Assembly: GCF_900105345.1 (NCBI RefSeq)
Contig: NZ_FNSN01000003.1
Coordinates: forward strand, 1,612,001 to 1,676,000
Source: Arthrobacter woluwensis
GTDB lineage: Bacteria; Actinomycetota; Actinomycetes; Actinomycetales; Micrococcaceae
DNA length: 64,000 bases
Reading direction: 5' to 3'
Of the stretch, positions 9,001 to 16,644 are shown piece after piece (position 1 is the stretch's first letter; every line of letters starts with the position of its first letter). The position numbers and the translations under genes were made by a program. The notes below the pieces were generated by a model. It was given only the letters and a program-made list of their open reading frames with translations. It was not told the origin of the DNA and did no database searches.

Positions 9001-9255
9001 AGAAGTGGAGGTGGTCGACTCGACCGACTCCACGCCGCCCAGAGCCTGCTCCAGGGGCTCGCCCACCTGCTTGTCCACCACTTCAGCGGAGGCGCCCGGC
9101 ATGGTGCTGAGGACGGAGATCTGGGGGAACTCGATCGACGGGATGAGCTCCTGTTTGAGGGAGCCCATCGTGATGACGCCGAACACCGCGGCGAACACCG
9201 TGATCAGCGCGATCAGGGCCCTGTTGGCGAGGGAGAGCTGGGAGAGGCGGAACAC
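6028..9255 (-). CDS. RND-family efflux transporter permease (AcrB/HAE1-like)
   Basis: A 1075-aa proton-driven exporter with two repeats, each with a large periplasm-type loop and about six helices (12 in total). Seen: N-terminal NRALIALITVFAAVFGV helix, the loop SKRNLPADVDPQ, the helix-4 proton-relay pair in GRVVDDSIVVIENIKR (about residue 395), and the C-terminal GMLMLVGIVVTNAIVLIDLI. In Gram-positives such proteins (for example SwrC) act without a TolC partner. No membrane-fusion protein gene is adjacent. The last roughly 45 residues after HHRHVAVQ do not look like an RND tail and are encoded across a perfect 14-bp hairpin, so the true stop may have been lost or the terminator overlaps the gene. 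Substrate unknown. Confidence 0.9.
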   Translation of the reverse strand: MFRLSQLSLANRALIALITVFAAVFGVITMGSLKQELIPSIEFPQISVLSTMPGASAEVVDKQVGEPLEQALGGVESVESTTSTSRSGVSTVSLKFAYSTNLDRARNQVDRAISSAKRNLPADVDPQSYAGNINDFPVVYLAVSSDQPLSVLSEQLNRLSVPRLLKLDGVRGAEVSGATGQYVSILPRAGALAQRGLSAQSIRQALKDNGSVIPVGTITEQGKELSLQVGTRVDTLDAVKALPLTGANTPTTIGDIAQVQLKDNPATSITRTNGVQTLALSVTKKPEADTVALSHAVRDEIPALQDELGHGAKFTSVFDQAPFIEKSIKDLTTEGLLGLGFAVVIILLFLLSVRSTLVTAISIPLSLLITFIGLGAAKYSLNILTLGALTIAIGRVVDDSIVVIENIKRHLSYGEDKKTAILTAIREVAGAVTASTLTTVAVFLPIAFVGDIAGELFRPFALTVTIALLASLFVSLTIVPVLAYWFLKSGNVQGREQAEIEREAHAKEERSWLARGYVPVLHATQRHPVVTLVSAVVILVATFAMTPLLPTNLLGDSGQNSFTIRQSLPAGTTLDDSSKAAAKVENALKDVDGVKDVQVILGNAGTGYGAMVSSGSSDANFTVTTDEKKNQLKLQDAARAKLTDLKDAGKLTIGSQQGGFGSSNTVDVTIRSGDSDALAKASQQLVTAFGDVPNTTSVTSNLASSYPVVQVEVNRAKAAALGLSEQQIGGLLASASNPPLDVKLRLGVTDYSVRVGEAQPFRSIQELKDSKIPGTPLTLSAVADVKQVNVPSSITSSNGQRTAVVSVTPDGSNLGAVSTEVQKRLASINLPAGTTAAVGGATTQQADSFRQLGLALLAAVAIVYVIMVATFKSLVQPLILLVSIPFAATGAIGLLLVSRVPLGLPSLIGMLMLVGIVVTNAIVLIDLINQYRRPEPGREAMSVADAIEHGARRRLRPILMTAAATVFALTPMALGLTGGGGFISQPLAIVVIGGLVSSTLLTLVLVPVLYRLVEGRRERRQERKQEHHRHVAVQDWLVHPGLTWGISARSGPSGASAARRRPGRAAPFRLRIPRE
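6061..6105 (-). terminator. Strong hairpin inside the 3' end of the RND gene
   Basis: Arms of 14 bp, GGCCCGTCCGGGGC (6061-6074) and its exact complement (6092-6105), with a 17-nt loop. There is no U-tract. It lies before the annotated stop of the RND permease, so it is either a terminator overlapping coding sequence or evidence that the frame runs past its original end. Confidence 0.45.
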
Positions 9256-9306
9256 GGTACTCCTTGAGCAGGAACGGTCAGTGCGGGACTCGGCCGTGAA
9301 TGCAGA

Positions 9307-9332
9307 GAACCCCCGCCACAGGGCGGGGGTTC
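9307..9332 (-). terminator. Terminator hairpin downstream of mqo
   Basis: Perfect 11-bp stem, GAACCCCCGCC (9307-9317) with its complement (9322-9332), 4-nt loop, about 50 bp past the mqo stop and before the RND start. The U-tract is poor. Confidence 0.6.
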
Positions 9333-9382
9333 ATCACGGGTTCAAGGACCCGCGCTGCCAAACACTGTTGCTGAGGGCAATC

Positions 9383-10894
9383 TTACTGTGCGGTCCTGAC
9401 GGTGTTCGCCTCGTCCAGCTGGAGCACGGTGGCGGTGTGGGTGGCCAGCTCGCGGGCCAGTTCCGGGTTGTCATTCAGGCGCACGCCGTAGCCGGGCAGC
9501 ATCTCCTTGATCTTGCCTTCCCAGCCCTTGAACTGTGCGGGGAAGGAGCGCTTGAGGAGCTCGAGCATGATCGGGACCGCGGTGGAGGCTCCGGGGGAGG
9601 CGCCGAGCAGGGCGCCGATCGAGCCGTCCCGGCTCGTGATGACCTCGGTGCCGAACTGCAGGGCGCCGCCGCGCTTCGGGTCCTTCTTGATGATCTGCAC
9701 GCGCTGGCCGGCCGTGATGAGCTCCCACTTGTCGCCGTCGGCTTCGGGGTAGTACTCGCGCAGGGCCTCGACCTTGGCGCCGTGGCTCTTGGTGACCTCC
9801 TTGACGAGGTACGCGACCAGGTCCAGGTTGTCCTTGGCGACGCCCAGCATCGGCACGATGTTGTTGGGGCGCACGCTGCCGGGGAGGTCCCAGTAGGAGC
9901 CGTTCTTGAGGAAGTTGGTGGAGAAGCCGCCGTACGGGCCGAACAGCAGGGAGCGCTGGCCGCCCACGTAGCGGGTGTCGAGGTGCGGCACGGACATGGG
10001 CGGGGCGCCCACGGAGGCCTGGCCGTAGACCTTGGCGTTGTGCTGCGCGGTGACGGTCTCGTCGGTGCAGCGGAAGAACTTGCCGGACACCGGGAATCCG
10101 CCGTAGCCCTTGGACTCGGGGATGCCGGAGGCCTGGAGCAGGTGCAGGGCGCCGCCGCCGGCGCCCACGAACACGAACTTCGCGTCGATGCTGCCGCGTT
10201 CGTTCGAGCCCAGGTGGCGGGTGGAGACCTTCCAGCCCCGGCCGAAGGAGAGACGCTCCAGGTCAGTGACGTCGTGGAAGTAGTTGACTTCCACGCCGGA
10301 GCGTTCCAGGTACGCGGTGAGTTCGCGGCTCAGGGCGCCGAAGTCGACGTCGGTGCCCTCGGCCACGCGAGTGGCGGCGAAGCGGCCCGGCTGACGGCCT
10401 TCCATCACCAGGGGTGCCCAGCCCCCGATGACCGCGGCGTCCTCACTGTGCTCCATGGTGGAGAAGAGCGGGTGCGGCTTGAGGGCCTCGTAGCGCTTCT
10501 TGAGGTAATCGGAGTGCTCGTCACCGAGGACGAAGCTCATGTGCGGCACGGTGTTGATGAAGCCCTTGGGGGAGCCGATGAGCTGCTCGGACACCAGGTG
10601 GGACCAGAACTGGCGGGAGAGCTGGAAGCCCTCGGCGATGCCGAGCGCCTTGGCCGGGTTCACGGAACCGTCCTTGGCCTGCGGCATGTAGTTCAGCTCG
10701 CAGAAGGCGGAGTGGCCGGTGCCCGCGTTGTTCCAGGGGTCGGAGCTTTCCAGGCCCGCCTGGTCGAGGCGCTCGTAGAGCACGATCGACCAGTCCGGCT
10801 GGAGCTGCTTGAGGAACGCACCGAGGGTGGCGCTCATGATGCCTCCACCGATGAGGACGACGTCGGCGGAGGAAGTCTTGGAAATGAAGGTCAC
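9383..10894 (-). CDS. mqo: Malate:quinone oxidoreductase
   Basis: Peripheral membrane FAD enzyme that oxidises malate to oxaloacetate and passes electrons to quinone, the main TCA-cycle malate oxidation step in many actinobacteria. About 503 aa, normal for the family. Seen: N-terminal dinucleotide motif [41 protein letters not shown] (a hallmark, quoted in part), [11 protein letters not shown] and the conserved C-terminal [18 protein letters not shown] prefer the GTG at 10894 because GGAG sits 6 nt upstream; an ATG at 10918 would add eight residues with no ribosome site. A promoter-like TTGATA-N15-TATTCT lies upstream. Confidence 0.95.
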   Translation of the reverse strand: MTFISKTSSADVVLIGGGIMSATLGAFLKQLQPDWSIVLYERLDQAGLESSDPWNNAGTGHSAFCELNYMPQAKDGSVNPAKALGIAEGFQLSRQFWSHLVSEQLIGSPKGFINTVPHMSFVLGDEHSDYLKKRYEALKPHPLFSTMEHSEDAAVIGGWAPLVMEGRQPGRFAATRVAEGTDVDFGALSRELTAYLERSGVEVNYFHDVTDLERLSFGRGWKVSTRHLGSNERGSIDAKFVFVGAGGGALHLLQASGIPESKGYGGFPVSGKFFRCTDETVTAQHNAKVYGQASVGAPPMSVPHLDTRYVGGQRSLLFGPYGGFSTNFLKNGSYWDLPGSVRPNNIVPMLGVAKDNLDLVAYLVKEVTKSHGAKVEALREYYPEADGDKWELITAGQRVQIIKKDPKRGGALQFGTEVITSRDGSIGALLGASPGASTAVPIMLELLKRSFPAQFKGWEGKIKEMLPGYGVRLNDNPELARELATHTATVLQLDEANTVRTAQ

Positions 10895-10929
10895 AGTGAA
10901 CTCCGATTGCAGCAACATTGGGCAGTAGC

Positions 10930-10956
10930 AGAATATCCCCTGGCGGTCTCTATCAA
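10930..10956 (-). promoter_or_regulatory. Putative mqo promoter
   Basis: On the minus strand, TTGATA (10956-10951) and TATTCT (10935-10930) are separated by 15 bp, about 36 bp before the mqo GTG, in the short gap after the substrate-binding protein gene. The short spacer lowers confidence. Confidence 0.4.
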
Positions 10957-10972
10957 AAATTGCCCCTGGGAG

Positions 10973-12649
10973 TTATCCTTTGAGTTTTACCTTCGAAAAG
11001 ACTTCGTTCAGAACGGGGGACGAAGGGTAGCTCACGACGCGGTCCGACATCGCCAGAGCCGAGATCGGATAGGCGATGGGCAGGGCGGGCAGTGCCTTGG
11101 CGATCCGCTCGTTGATGGAGCGGTAGAGCGTCGAGCGCTCGTCGCCGTCGGGGAGGGTGCGGGCCCGGGCGATGTCCTTGAATACGTCTGCGTCGGTGTA
11201 ACCGAACTCACTGCGCGTGGACCCGAAAAGCGGTGAGAGGAAGTTGTCCGGATCGGCGTAGGAACCGTTCCAGCCGAAGAGATGAAGTCCGTGGTTTCCG
11301 GCCGAAGTCACCTTCTGCGCGTAGCCTTCCGTCCACGGGACGGGCACCGGCTTGATCACCAGCCCGACGGCGGTGAGCTGGCGTGCGATCTCGGCGTACA
11401 CCTTCTCCGGGGACGGCAGGTACGCCCGGGTCACGTTGACCGGGTAGTAGAACGGGATGGGCTTGCCGTCGTAATTGGCCTCCTTGAGGAGGGCCTTGGC
11501 CTTGTTCGGGTCGTAGCCGAGTGCCGGGGCGCCGTTGTTGAAACCGGACAGCCGCGGCGGGACGAACTGCGTCGCCTGGGCGGTGCCGTCCAGGTAGAAG
11601 CGGCGCACGATCGTGTTCTTGTCCACGGCGTACTCGATGGCCTGCCGGACCTTGAGATTGTTCAGCGGGGCCACGGACTGGTTCATGCCCAGGTACATCA
11701 CGGAGAACGGGTCGCGCTGGACCACCTGCTGGCCCTTCTTGACCAGCGCCTCCATGGTGTCGACCGTGATGTTGTCGTAGGCGTCGATCTCGCCCTTGTC
11801 GAGAGCCTCGCGGCGCACCTCGGGGTGCGAGATGACGCGGAACGTCACGGTGCCGATCTCGCCACGGTCGCCCCAGTAGTGCGGGTTGGAGCTCAGCGTG
11901 ACCTCGGATTCGTTCCAGGAGGTGAACTGGAACGGGCCGGTGCCCACCGGGTGGGTGCCATACGTGGACACCTTGGTGCCGGCCTTGGTCTGCGTGAGCG
12001 AGTCGGCTTTCCCTTGCGCGAGGGCCTTGGGTGAGGAGATCGCGAGCGACGGCATCGTCAGGGCCTGGAGGAAGCCGGTGAAGGGTTCCGACAGGTCGAT
12101 CGAGACGTGGTGGGCGTCCCCGGCCGTGCAGCCGCGGTAGATGGACTTGGCCGGCTCGTCCGAGTAGCCGCGGAAGATCGTGCCGAAGGTGGCGCTGCTC
12201 TCCTTGCGGAGAGCCGGGCTGAGCTTGTACCAGCGCTGGAAATTCGTGCAGACCGCCTGAGCGTTGAACGGTGTCCCGTCCTGGAAGGTCACGCCCTGGC
12301 GCAGGGTGAAGTCGTAGCGGAGGCCGTCGTCGGACGCCTTCCATTCGGTGGCGAGCGACGGCGCGGGCTTGCCCGTGATGGCGTCGACGGTGAGGAGGCC
12401 CTCCAGCACCTGCCGGGTCACCCGGTAGGACTCCAGATCGGAGGTGAGGGCGGGGTCCAGTCCCACGGGCGGAGCCGGCGTTCCGAAACGGAAGGCCTTG
12501 GTGGGAGCCGAGGAGGAGCTCGTGCTCGGCTCGGGCGTCACGGGAGACGTGCAGCCACTGAGAAGGACGACGGCGGCGCTTGCGGCCGCCAGCAGGCGCC
12601 GCGTGCGCGGAACACGGACGGAGCGGGCTGGGGCCACTGGCTTCATCAC
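10973..12649 (-). CDS. ABC transporter substrate-binding lipoprotein, peptide/opine family 5
   Basis: A 558-aa extracytoplasmic binding protein of the SBP_bac_5 (DppA/OppA) type. Lipobox LLSGC places the lipidated cysteine at about residue 33. Seen: FGTPAPPVGLDPALTSD near the mature N-terminus, the hallmark YDFTLRQGVTFQDGTPFNA and the SYADPDNFLSPLFGS region near the C-terminus. It begins GTG-ATG; either codon may start. No permease or ATPase gene is nearby, so it is an orphan component presumably serving a transporter encoded elsewhere. It follows tRNA-Leu on the same strand and precedes mqo. Ligand (peptide, nickel or other) cannot be read. Confidence 0.9.
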   Translation of the reverse strand: MMKPVAPARSVRVPRTRRLLAAASAAVVLLSGCTSPVTPEPSTSSSSAPTKAFRFGTPAPPVGLDPALTSDLESYRVTRQVLEGLLTVDAITGKPAPSLATEWKASDDGLRYDFTLRQGVTFQDGTPFNAQAVCTNFQRWYKLSPALRKESSATFGTIFRGYSDEPAKSIYRGCTAGDAHHVSIDLSEPFTGFLQALTMPSLAISSPKALAQGKADSLTQTKAGTKVSTYGTHPVGTGPFQFTSWNESEVTLSSNPHYWGDRGEIGTVTFRVISHPEVRREALDKGEIDAYDNITVDTMEALVKKGQQVVQRDPFSVMYLGMNQSVAPLNNLKVRQAIEYAVDKNTIVRRFYLDGTAQATQFVPPRLSGFNNGAPALGYDPNKAKALLKEANYDGKPIPFYYPVNVTRAYLPSPEKVYAEIARQLTAVGLVIKPVPVPWTEGYAQKVTSAGNHGLHLFGWNGSYADPDNFLSPLFGSTRSEFGYTDADVFKDIARARTLPDGDERSTLYRSINERIAKALPALPIAYPISALAMSDRVVSYPSSPVLNEVFSKVKLKG

Positions 12650-12660
12650 CTCACGTGTGG

Positions 12661-12685
12661 AAAGGCCGCCGGCTGTCCGGCGGCC
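12661..12685 (-). terminator. Terminator downstream of tRNA-Leu
   Basis: A 9-bp perfect GC stem (12664-12672 with 12677-12685), tetraloop, followed on the minus strand by TTTCC. It lies between the tRNA 3' end and the substrate-binding protein gene. Confidence 0.6.
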
Positions 12686-12723
12686 CGTGGACTGCTTGGT
12701 GTTCTGGGGTCATGCTGTGTCAC

Positions 12724-12808
12724 TGGTGCGCAAGGTGGGACTTGAACCCACACGCCCGAAGGCACAGGAACCTAAATCCTGCGTGTCTGCCAATTTCACC
12801 ACTCGCGC
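12724..12808 (-). tRNA. tRNA-Leu (anticodon UAG)
   Basis: An 85-nt cloverleaf on the minus strand beginning GCGCGAG and ending CTTGCGC-A-CCA with the CCA encoded. Anticodon stem CAGGA/TCCTG encloses loop TTTAGGT, giving anticodon TAG, which reads CUN leucine codons. The long variable arm (class II) with a TTCG loop and the GTTCAAGTCC T-arm are present. Confidence 0.95.
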
Positions 12809-12887
12809 TGGTGCTGTGCGGCGCTGAACGCCACGCTCAAGTCTAGACGCAATCGCCGGGGAGTCGGCTCAGCGAATTGCGTGATGT

Positions 12888-12927
12888 GGGTCCTGATGCG
12901 GCGGCCCTGGCCACCGCATCAGGACCC
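12888..12927 (-). terminator. Terminator downstream of bcp
   Basis: Perfect 14-bp stem, GGGTCCTGATGCGG (12888-12901) with its complement (12914-12927), immediately after the peroxiredoxin stop on the minus strand. No long U-run. Confidence 0.6.
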
Positions 12928-12935
12928 GCGCCGGC

Positions 12936-13421
12936 TCAGGCGGGGAGCTTGAGGTCCCGGCGCAGCTTGGCCACGTGGCCCTTGGCGCGCACGTTGTACT
13001 GGGCCACCGCGACGTTGCCGTCCTCGTCGATCACGAAGGTGCTGCGGATGATCCCCTGGTACGGCTTGCCGTAGTTGAGCTTTTCGCCCCACACGGCGTA
13101 GCGGTCCGCCACGAGGTGGCCCTCGTCGGCGAGCATCGTGTAACCGAAGTGCTCCCGCTGGTCCCAGGCGGCGAGCTTGTCCACCGGGTCCGGGGAGATG
13201 CCCAGGACCGTGTAGCCCTCCGCGCCGAAGCGCGCCAGATTGTCGCGGAAGTCGCAGGCCTGCTGCGCACACGCCGGGGTGTCCGCCTGGGGGTAGAAGA
13301 AGAGGATGACCCGCCGGCCCCGGAGCGAGGAGAGGGTGACGTCCTCGCCCTGAGCGTTCTTCAGCGTGAAGTCCGGCGCCGGGGTTCCCGGCGTGAGACG
13401 GGTGGTGTTGGACGTGGGCAA
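12936..13421 (-). CDS. bcp: Thioredoxin-dependent peroxiredoxin, BCP family
   Basis: A 161-aa cytosolic thiol peroxidase that reduces hydrogen peroxide and organic hydroperoxides. Seen: PAPDFTLKNAQGEDVTLSSL, FFYPQADTPACAQQACDFRD with the peroxidatic cysteine at about residue 51 and a likely resolving cysteine five residues later (the atypical two-cysteine Bcp layout), GISPDPVDKLAAW and RSTFVIDEDGN. The start is an unusual TTG, supported by an AAGGAGGAG ribosome site just upstream and no alternative ATG or GTG. It is transcribed alone, with tRNA-Leu beyond it on the same strand. Confidence 0.93.
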   Translation of the reverse strand: MPTSNTTRLTPGTPAPDFTLKNAQGEDVTLSSLRGRRVILFFYPQADTPACAQQACDFRDNLARFGAEGYTVLGISPDPVDKLAAWDQREHFGYTMLADEGHLVADRYAVWGEKLNYGKPYQGIIRSTFVIDEDGNVAVAQYNVRAKGHVAKLRRDLKLPA

Positions 13422-13545
13422 GGGTCTCCTCCTTGGGACGGTGATCCGGGGACGGGCAGCCGGCTGAGCGGGGCCGTCGGTGTCTTTCAGCCTATAAGTC
13501 CGGGCCGGGGCCGCCCTAATCAGCCGGGGCGCCGTGGGCGCGGTT

Positions 13546-14799
13546 TCAGGAGGCCCGGGCGAGCCGGATTCCTCGCAGGACGATGCCGACGGCGAAGACC
13601 GCCGCCCCTGCCACGACGGACGGCAACGGAAGAGTCGCGGCCAGTGCCACGCAGGCCAGTGCTCCGAGCACCTGGAACACGCGGGGGTACCGTCGGTCGG
13701 CGCCGTTCTGGGTGAACGCCGCCACGTTGGCCACGAGGTAGTAGATGAGCACTCCGAAGGACGAGAAGCCGATCGCCCCGCGGAGGTCGGCCACCGCGAT
13801 GATCCCGCAGATCGCGACGGCGACCGTCACTTCGGCGCGATGCGGCACCCGGTACAGGGGGTGCACGGCAGCGAGCCAGTGCGGCAGGTCGTGTTCCCGG
13901 GCCATCGCCAGACTCGTCCGTCCGAGACCGGCGATGAGGGCGAGGAGTGCTCCGAGCGCGGCGACCGCCGCGCCCGCGCGCACGACCGGCGTCGCCCATC
14001 CGGCGTCTCCGGACGCGACGGCCGCGGCGAGCGGCGCGGGCTCCGCGGCGACGCCGGACGGCCCGAGCGTCGTGAGCAGCGTGACGGCCACCCCCGCGTA
14101 CACGACGGCGGTCACGGCCAGGGCGATGAGGATGGCACGGGGGATGGTCCGCCGGGGTTCGCGGACCTCCTCGCTCAGGGTCGCGATCCGGGCGTATCCG
14201 GCGAACGCGAAGAACAGTAGCCCCGCTGATTGCAGGATGCCATACCACCCGTGGGCCAGGAGTCCCTCTCCGGCGATCTTGCCCGGATCGGGGGAGGAAC
14301 CCGTCCAGCAGGCGGCGACGATGATGGTCAGCGCGGCCAGGACGAGGACCATGAGAATGAGGGTCAGCCGAGCGGTCCGGGTGATGCCGTGGTAGTTCAC
14401 CGCGGCCAGTGCGATCACCGCCAGGATGGCCACAGGGCGCTCCCAGCCCGGCGGGGCGACATACGCGGCGAAGGTCATGGCCATGGCGGCGGCGCTCGCG
14501 GTCTTGCCGATCACGAATCCCCAGCCGGCCAGGAAGCCGGCCCACGGTCCGATCCTCTCCCTGCCGTAGAGGTAGCTGCCGCCCGAGGCCGGATACGCCG
14601 CGGCGAGCTGCGCCGACGAACTCGCATTGCAGAAGGCCACGAATGCGGCCACGAACAGCCCGATCAGCAGACCCGAACCCGCGGCGGCGGCCGCCGGGGT
14701 GAAGGCGGCGAACACGCCCGCGCCGATCATGGACCCGAGCCCGATCAGCACGGCGTCGACGGTGCCGAGACGGCGTGCCAGCGCAGGGGTCTCACTCAT
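13546..14799 (-). CDS. APC-superfamily amino-acid permease
   Basis: A 417-aa integral membrane transporter with about 11-12 helices. Seen: the helix-1 signature GLGSMIGAGVFAAFTPAAA (the broken GxxIGxGIF substrate site), SGGSYLYGRERIGPWAGFLA in helix 3, and FFAFAGYARIATLSEEVREP, the conserved E-E-V-x-x-P stretch following helix 6. APC permeases take up amino acids or polyamines by proton symport or exchange. Substrate cannot be inferred because the gene is alone and ends with no neighbouring catabolic enzymes. Confidence 0.88.
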   Translation of the reverse strand: MSETPALARRLGTVDAVLIGLGSMIGAGVFAAFTPAAAAAGSGLLIGLFVAAFVAFCNASSSAQLAAAYPASGGSYLYGRERIGPWAGFLAGWGFVIGKTASAAAMAMTFAAYVAPPGWERPVAILAVIALAAVNYHGITRTARLTLILMVLVLAALTIIVAACWTGSSPDPGKIAGEGLLAHGWYGILQSAGLLFFAFAGYARIATLSEEVREPRRTIPRAILIALAVTAVVYAGVAVTLLTTLGPSGVAAEPAPLAAAVASGDAGWATPVVRAGAAVAALGALLALIAGLGRTSLAMAREHDLPHWLAAVHPLYRVPHRAEVTVAVAICGIIAVADLRGAIGFSSFGVLIYYLVANVAAFTQNGADRRYPRVFQVLGALACVALAATLPLPSVVAGAAVFAVGIVLRGIRLARAS

Positions 14800-14964
14800 G
14801 CGGGGTTCCTTCTCAGATGTCGTCGCTCAGGAGGCGGAGGTCGGCTCCGTGCCTTCCCCACAGATCGTTGCACGCTCTCGCTGCGGGGCGCATCCCGGGG
14901 CGAATGCGCGCCGTGGTCTGTGACTACCGCCCGTCACGGTGGCGTGCTTGGATTGGAGGACGGT

Positions 14965-15000
14965 TCACGTCAGGACATCGCATCACGTCAGGACATTGCA
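14965..15000. repeat. Two tandem 18-bp direct repeats
   Basis: TCACGTCAGGACATCGCA (14965-14982) is followed directly by the same sequence with one change (14983-15000). They lie about 100 bp upstream of the small membrane protein gene at 15098 and 165 bp from the divergent permease start, in an otherwise empty 298-bp gap (14800-15097). An 18-bp period would put two bound proteins nearly two helical turns apart, so a regulator-binding array is plausible. Confidence 0.6.
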
Positions 15001-15097
15001 CCGTGCGCACGACGCCGTCGGGCCGACTTGCACGCGACGCGCGGAAAGCGCCACGCCCCGGAGTGGGCGCGGCCGGAGAGTCAGGGGGAGGACCACG

Positions 15098-15298
15098 ATG
15101 AGCTACTGCAAGAAGGTCGCATTCTGGCAAGGTTCACTGTTCATCTTCCTGGCGGTGTCCAACGCGCTGTCGGACCACAGCCCGGGGTGGAAGATCGGGC
15201 TGGTGACGGCGAGTTCGGTGCTGGCCGTCGTGGTCATCGTGGGCTGGTTGTGGCGCGACCGTCGCGAACCGCCACCGCGGGGGTCGGCCCGGGAATAG
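15098..15298 (+). CDS. Small two-helix membrane protein, unknown function
   Basis: A 66-aa product with two hydrophobic segments (about residues 7-24 and 33-50: SLFIFLAVSNAL and VTASSVLAVVVIVGWLW) separated by a short polar turn, and a charged Arg/Pro-rich C-terminus. I do not recognise it. The ATG at 15098 has a clear AGGGGGAGG ribosome site, which is why I start here and not upstream. No homolog can be named. The tandem 18-bp repeats upstream are the only visible regulatory element. Confidence 0.6.
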   Translation: MSYCKKVAFWQGSLFIFLAVSNALSDHSPGWKIGLVTASSVLAVVVIVGWLWRDRREPPPRGSARE

Positions 15299-15386
15299 CT
15301 CCGATCCCAGGTGTTTCCAATCCGCCTTCAGGCGGGGCTCCGAATCGTTGCATATCGACCCGGACCACACCAGAAGGCGGCACATC

Positions 15387-15839
15387 GTGAGCACCCTCTC
15401 TTTCATCCACCGTCTTCCGTCGACGCATCGCCTCACCGGCGACCATCGCGACGGACTCAGCCCCCAAGTGCTGGCCGCCGTCGACCACATCCTGTCCGGG
15501 GGAGCGGTGTACCTGCCGTTCGCTCGGCTCGGGCACCGGACCGCAGCGGACCGGGGGATGAGCCCGCAAGTGGAGTTCCTCGGTCAGTTCTCCGCGTCGT
15601 CGCCCTACACGGCGGGCATCCTGCTGAAGGTCCGCTTCGCGGACGATCCGTTCGTGTCCTTCTGGGTCCCGGCGGACTATCTTGCGCACGGGGAGTGCCG
15701 GATGTGCCGGCCGTTGTGGGACGAGGTGGAGGCGCTCGCCGTCGACGCCGCGCCGGGGACGATGCTGTACGGCCTGACGAGCGCGGAGAACGGAGTGCTG
15801 GTCAAGGAAGCGGACCTGGTGCGGGCGCACGCGGGGTGA
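15387..15839 (+). CDS. Hypothetical protein with a CxxC pair
   Basis: A 150-aa soluble, slightly acidic protein of unknown family. It has no signal peptide or membrane segment. A single CRMC pair at about residues 104-107 follows FWVPADYLAHGE, which could bind metal or form a redox disulfide, but nothing else supports that. The GTG at 15387 is preceded by AGAAGG at good distance; a TTG 39 bp upstream is an alternative. Codon use is normal for this genome, so it is likely expressed. Neighbours are small unknown genes, giving no functional clue. Confidence 0.6.
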   Translation: MSTLSFIHRLPSTHRLTGDHRDGLSPQVLAAVDHILSGGAVYLPFARLGHRTAADRGMSPQVEFLGQFSASSPYTAGILLKVRFADDPFVSFWVPADYLAHGECRMCRPLWDEVEALAVDAAPGTMLYGLTSAENGVLVKEADLVRAHAG

Positions 15840-15950
15840 GGCTGTCGATCGCGGTGGTCCTGACCCGGCAGGGACTCCGACTTGAGGAAGCCCTCGGCCG
15901 GCAGGGTGAGAGATCCCGGGAGGCGACGTGAATGCGCCGTCGTCGCTGCG

Positions 15951-16052
15951 CTATTTCCTGGGCAAGCGCCGCAGGATGAGGACCCCGACGATGATGATGG
16001 TGATGGTCGGCAGTAGAGCTGGGACGATGGTCCCGAAAATGCTCCATGCCAT
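15951..16052 (-). CDS. Putative 33-residue hydrophobic membrane peptide
   Basis: A short minus-strand frame starts MAWSIFGTIVPALLPTITII, continues as an Ile/Val/Leu helix and ends RRLPRK: one complete transmembrane helix with a positively charged C-terminus, the usual look of a small membrane peptide. GAGG lies 2 nt before the ATG, which is closer than ideal. It sits in an 805-bp region (15840-16644) without other convincing genes. It could be a regulatory peptide, a type I toxin-like peptide or chance; GC-rich random sequence rarely makes such a clean Ile/Val helix. Confidence 0.4.
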   Translation of the reverse strand: MAWSIFGTIVPALLPTITIIIVGVLILRRLPRK

Positions 16053-16467
16053 GACCTCATTTCCCTGCACTCCACCCATGTCTTCAATCCTGTCTCGCTG
16101 GTGTGGCGGCCGGAGCGAGAAACACGTGTGCCCGGCCTTTGATCGTGAGATGCGTACGTTTCATCGCGCTGTGTGATGGGGGCAGCCGCTCGCCGGCGAC
16201 AGGGGCCGCGGCTCCCTGGCGGATGACGAGGAGCAGCAACGGGTGAAGCCGCTGTCCTGCCCTCGTGTGGAGTCACAGCAGATGTTGCTCAAACGAGTGT
16301 CATGCAATCCCGCATTCGCAACGCTGTCAAGTAACTGCGGAATGCTGGTTTCATTCTGTCCTGCTCAGGGGCTGGTGCTCGGGTTTCGGTCCGACCTCCT
16401 TGCTGGATGGGCGATCTCGACTCGACTGTTCTCCAGGCGGCGACCCAGCTGAGCCGGATACTGCCAT
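16053..16467. other. Gene-poor stretch upstream of a strong terminator
   Basis: No convincing protein gene. A weak plus-strand frame from GTG 16243 to 16452 (69 codons) has GAGGAG upstream but atypical codon use and no recognisable features. The block 16280-16370 is less GC-rich than its surroundings. Because a plus-strand terminator follows at 16468, some transcript, perhaps a small RNA, probably ends here. Confidence 0.35.
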
Positions 16468-16501
16468 AGCACCCCCGGTCTATCGCTGGACCGGGGGTGC
16501 T
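16468..16501 (+). terminator. Strong terminator with no obvious upstream gene
   Basis: Perfect 13-bp stem, AGCACCCCCGGTC (16468-16480) with its complement (16489-16501), 8-nt loop, then TCTGCTTGC on the plus strand. It is 145 bp before the TM2-domain gene. Confidence 0.65.
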
Positions 16502-16644
16502 TCTGCTTGCTGCCCCTGCGGCTCAAGGCCGGGACGAAGTCCATCGAGCGGGTGCAGCCCTGCACCCCGCGAACGCACCCTTATGATTTCAGGACGGCCG
16601 GTACGGGAACACCAGCCACCTCGCTCGACCCCTGAAGGACCACG

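Noticed and set aside
8972-11236. Long plus-strand frame spanning the RND start and mqo
   Set aside because: It crosses two well-defined minus-strand genes and their terminator and has only antisense-type composition.
12724-12808. tRNA-Leu as a possible integration site
   Set aside because: No integrase and no duplicated tRNA 3' end within the window.
16243-16452. 69-codon plus-strand gene before the orphan terminator
   Set aside because: Codon use is unlike real genes here and no feature supports it; reported only as a possible transcript.
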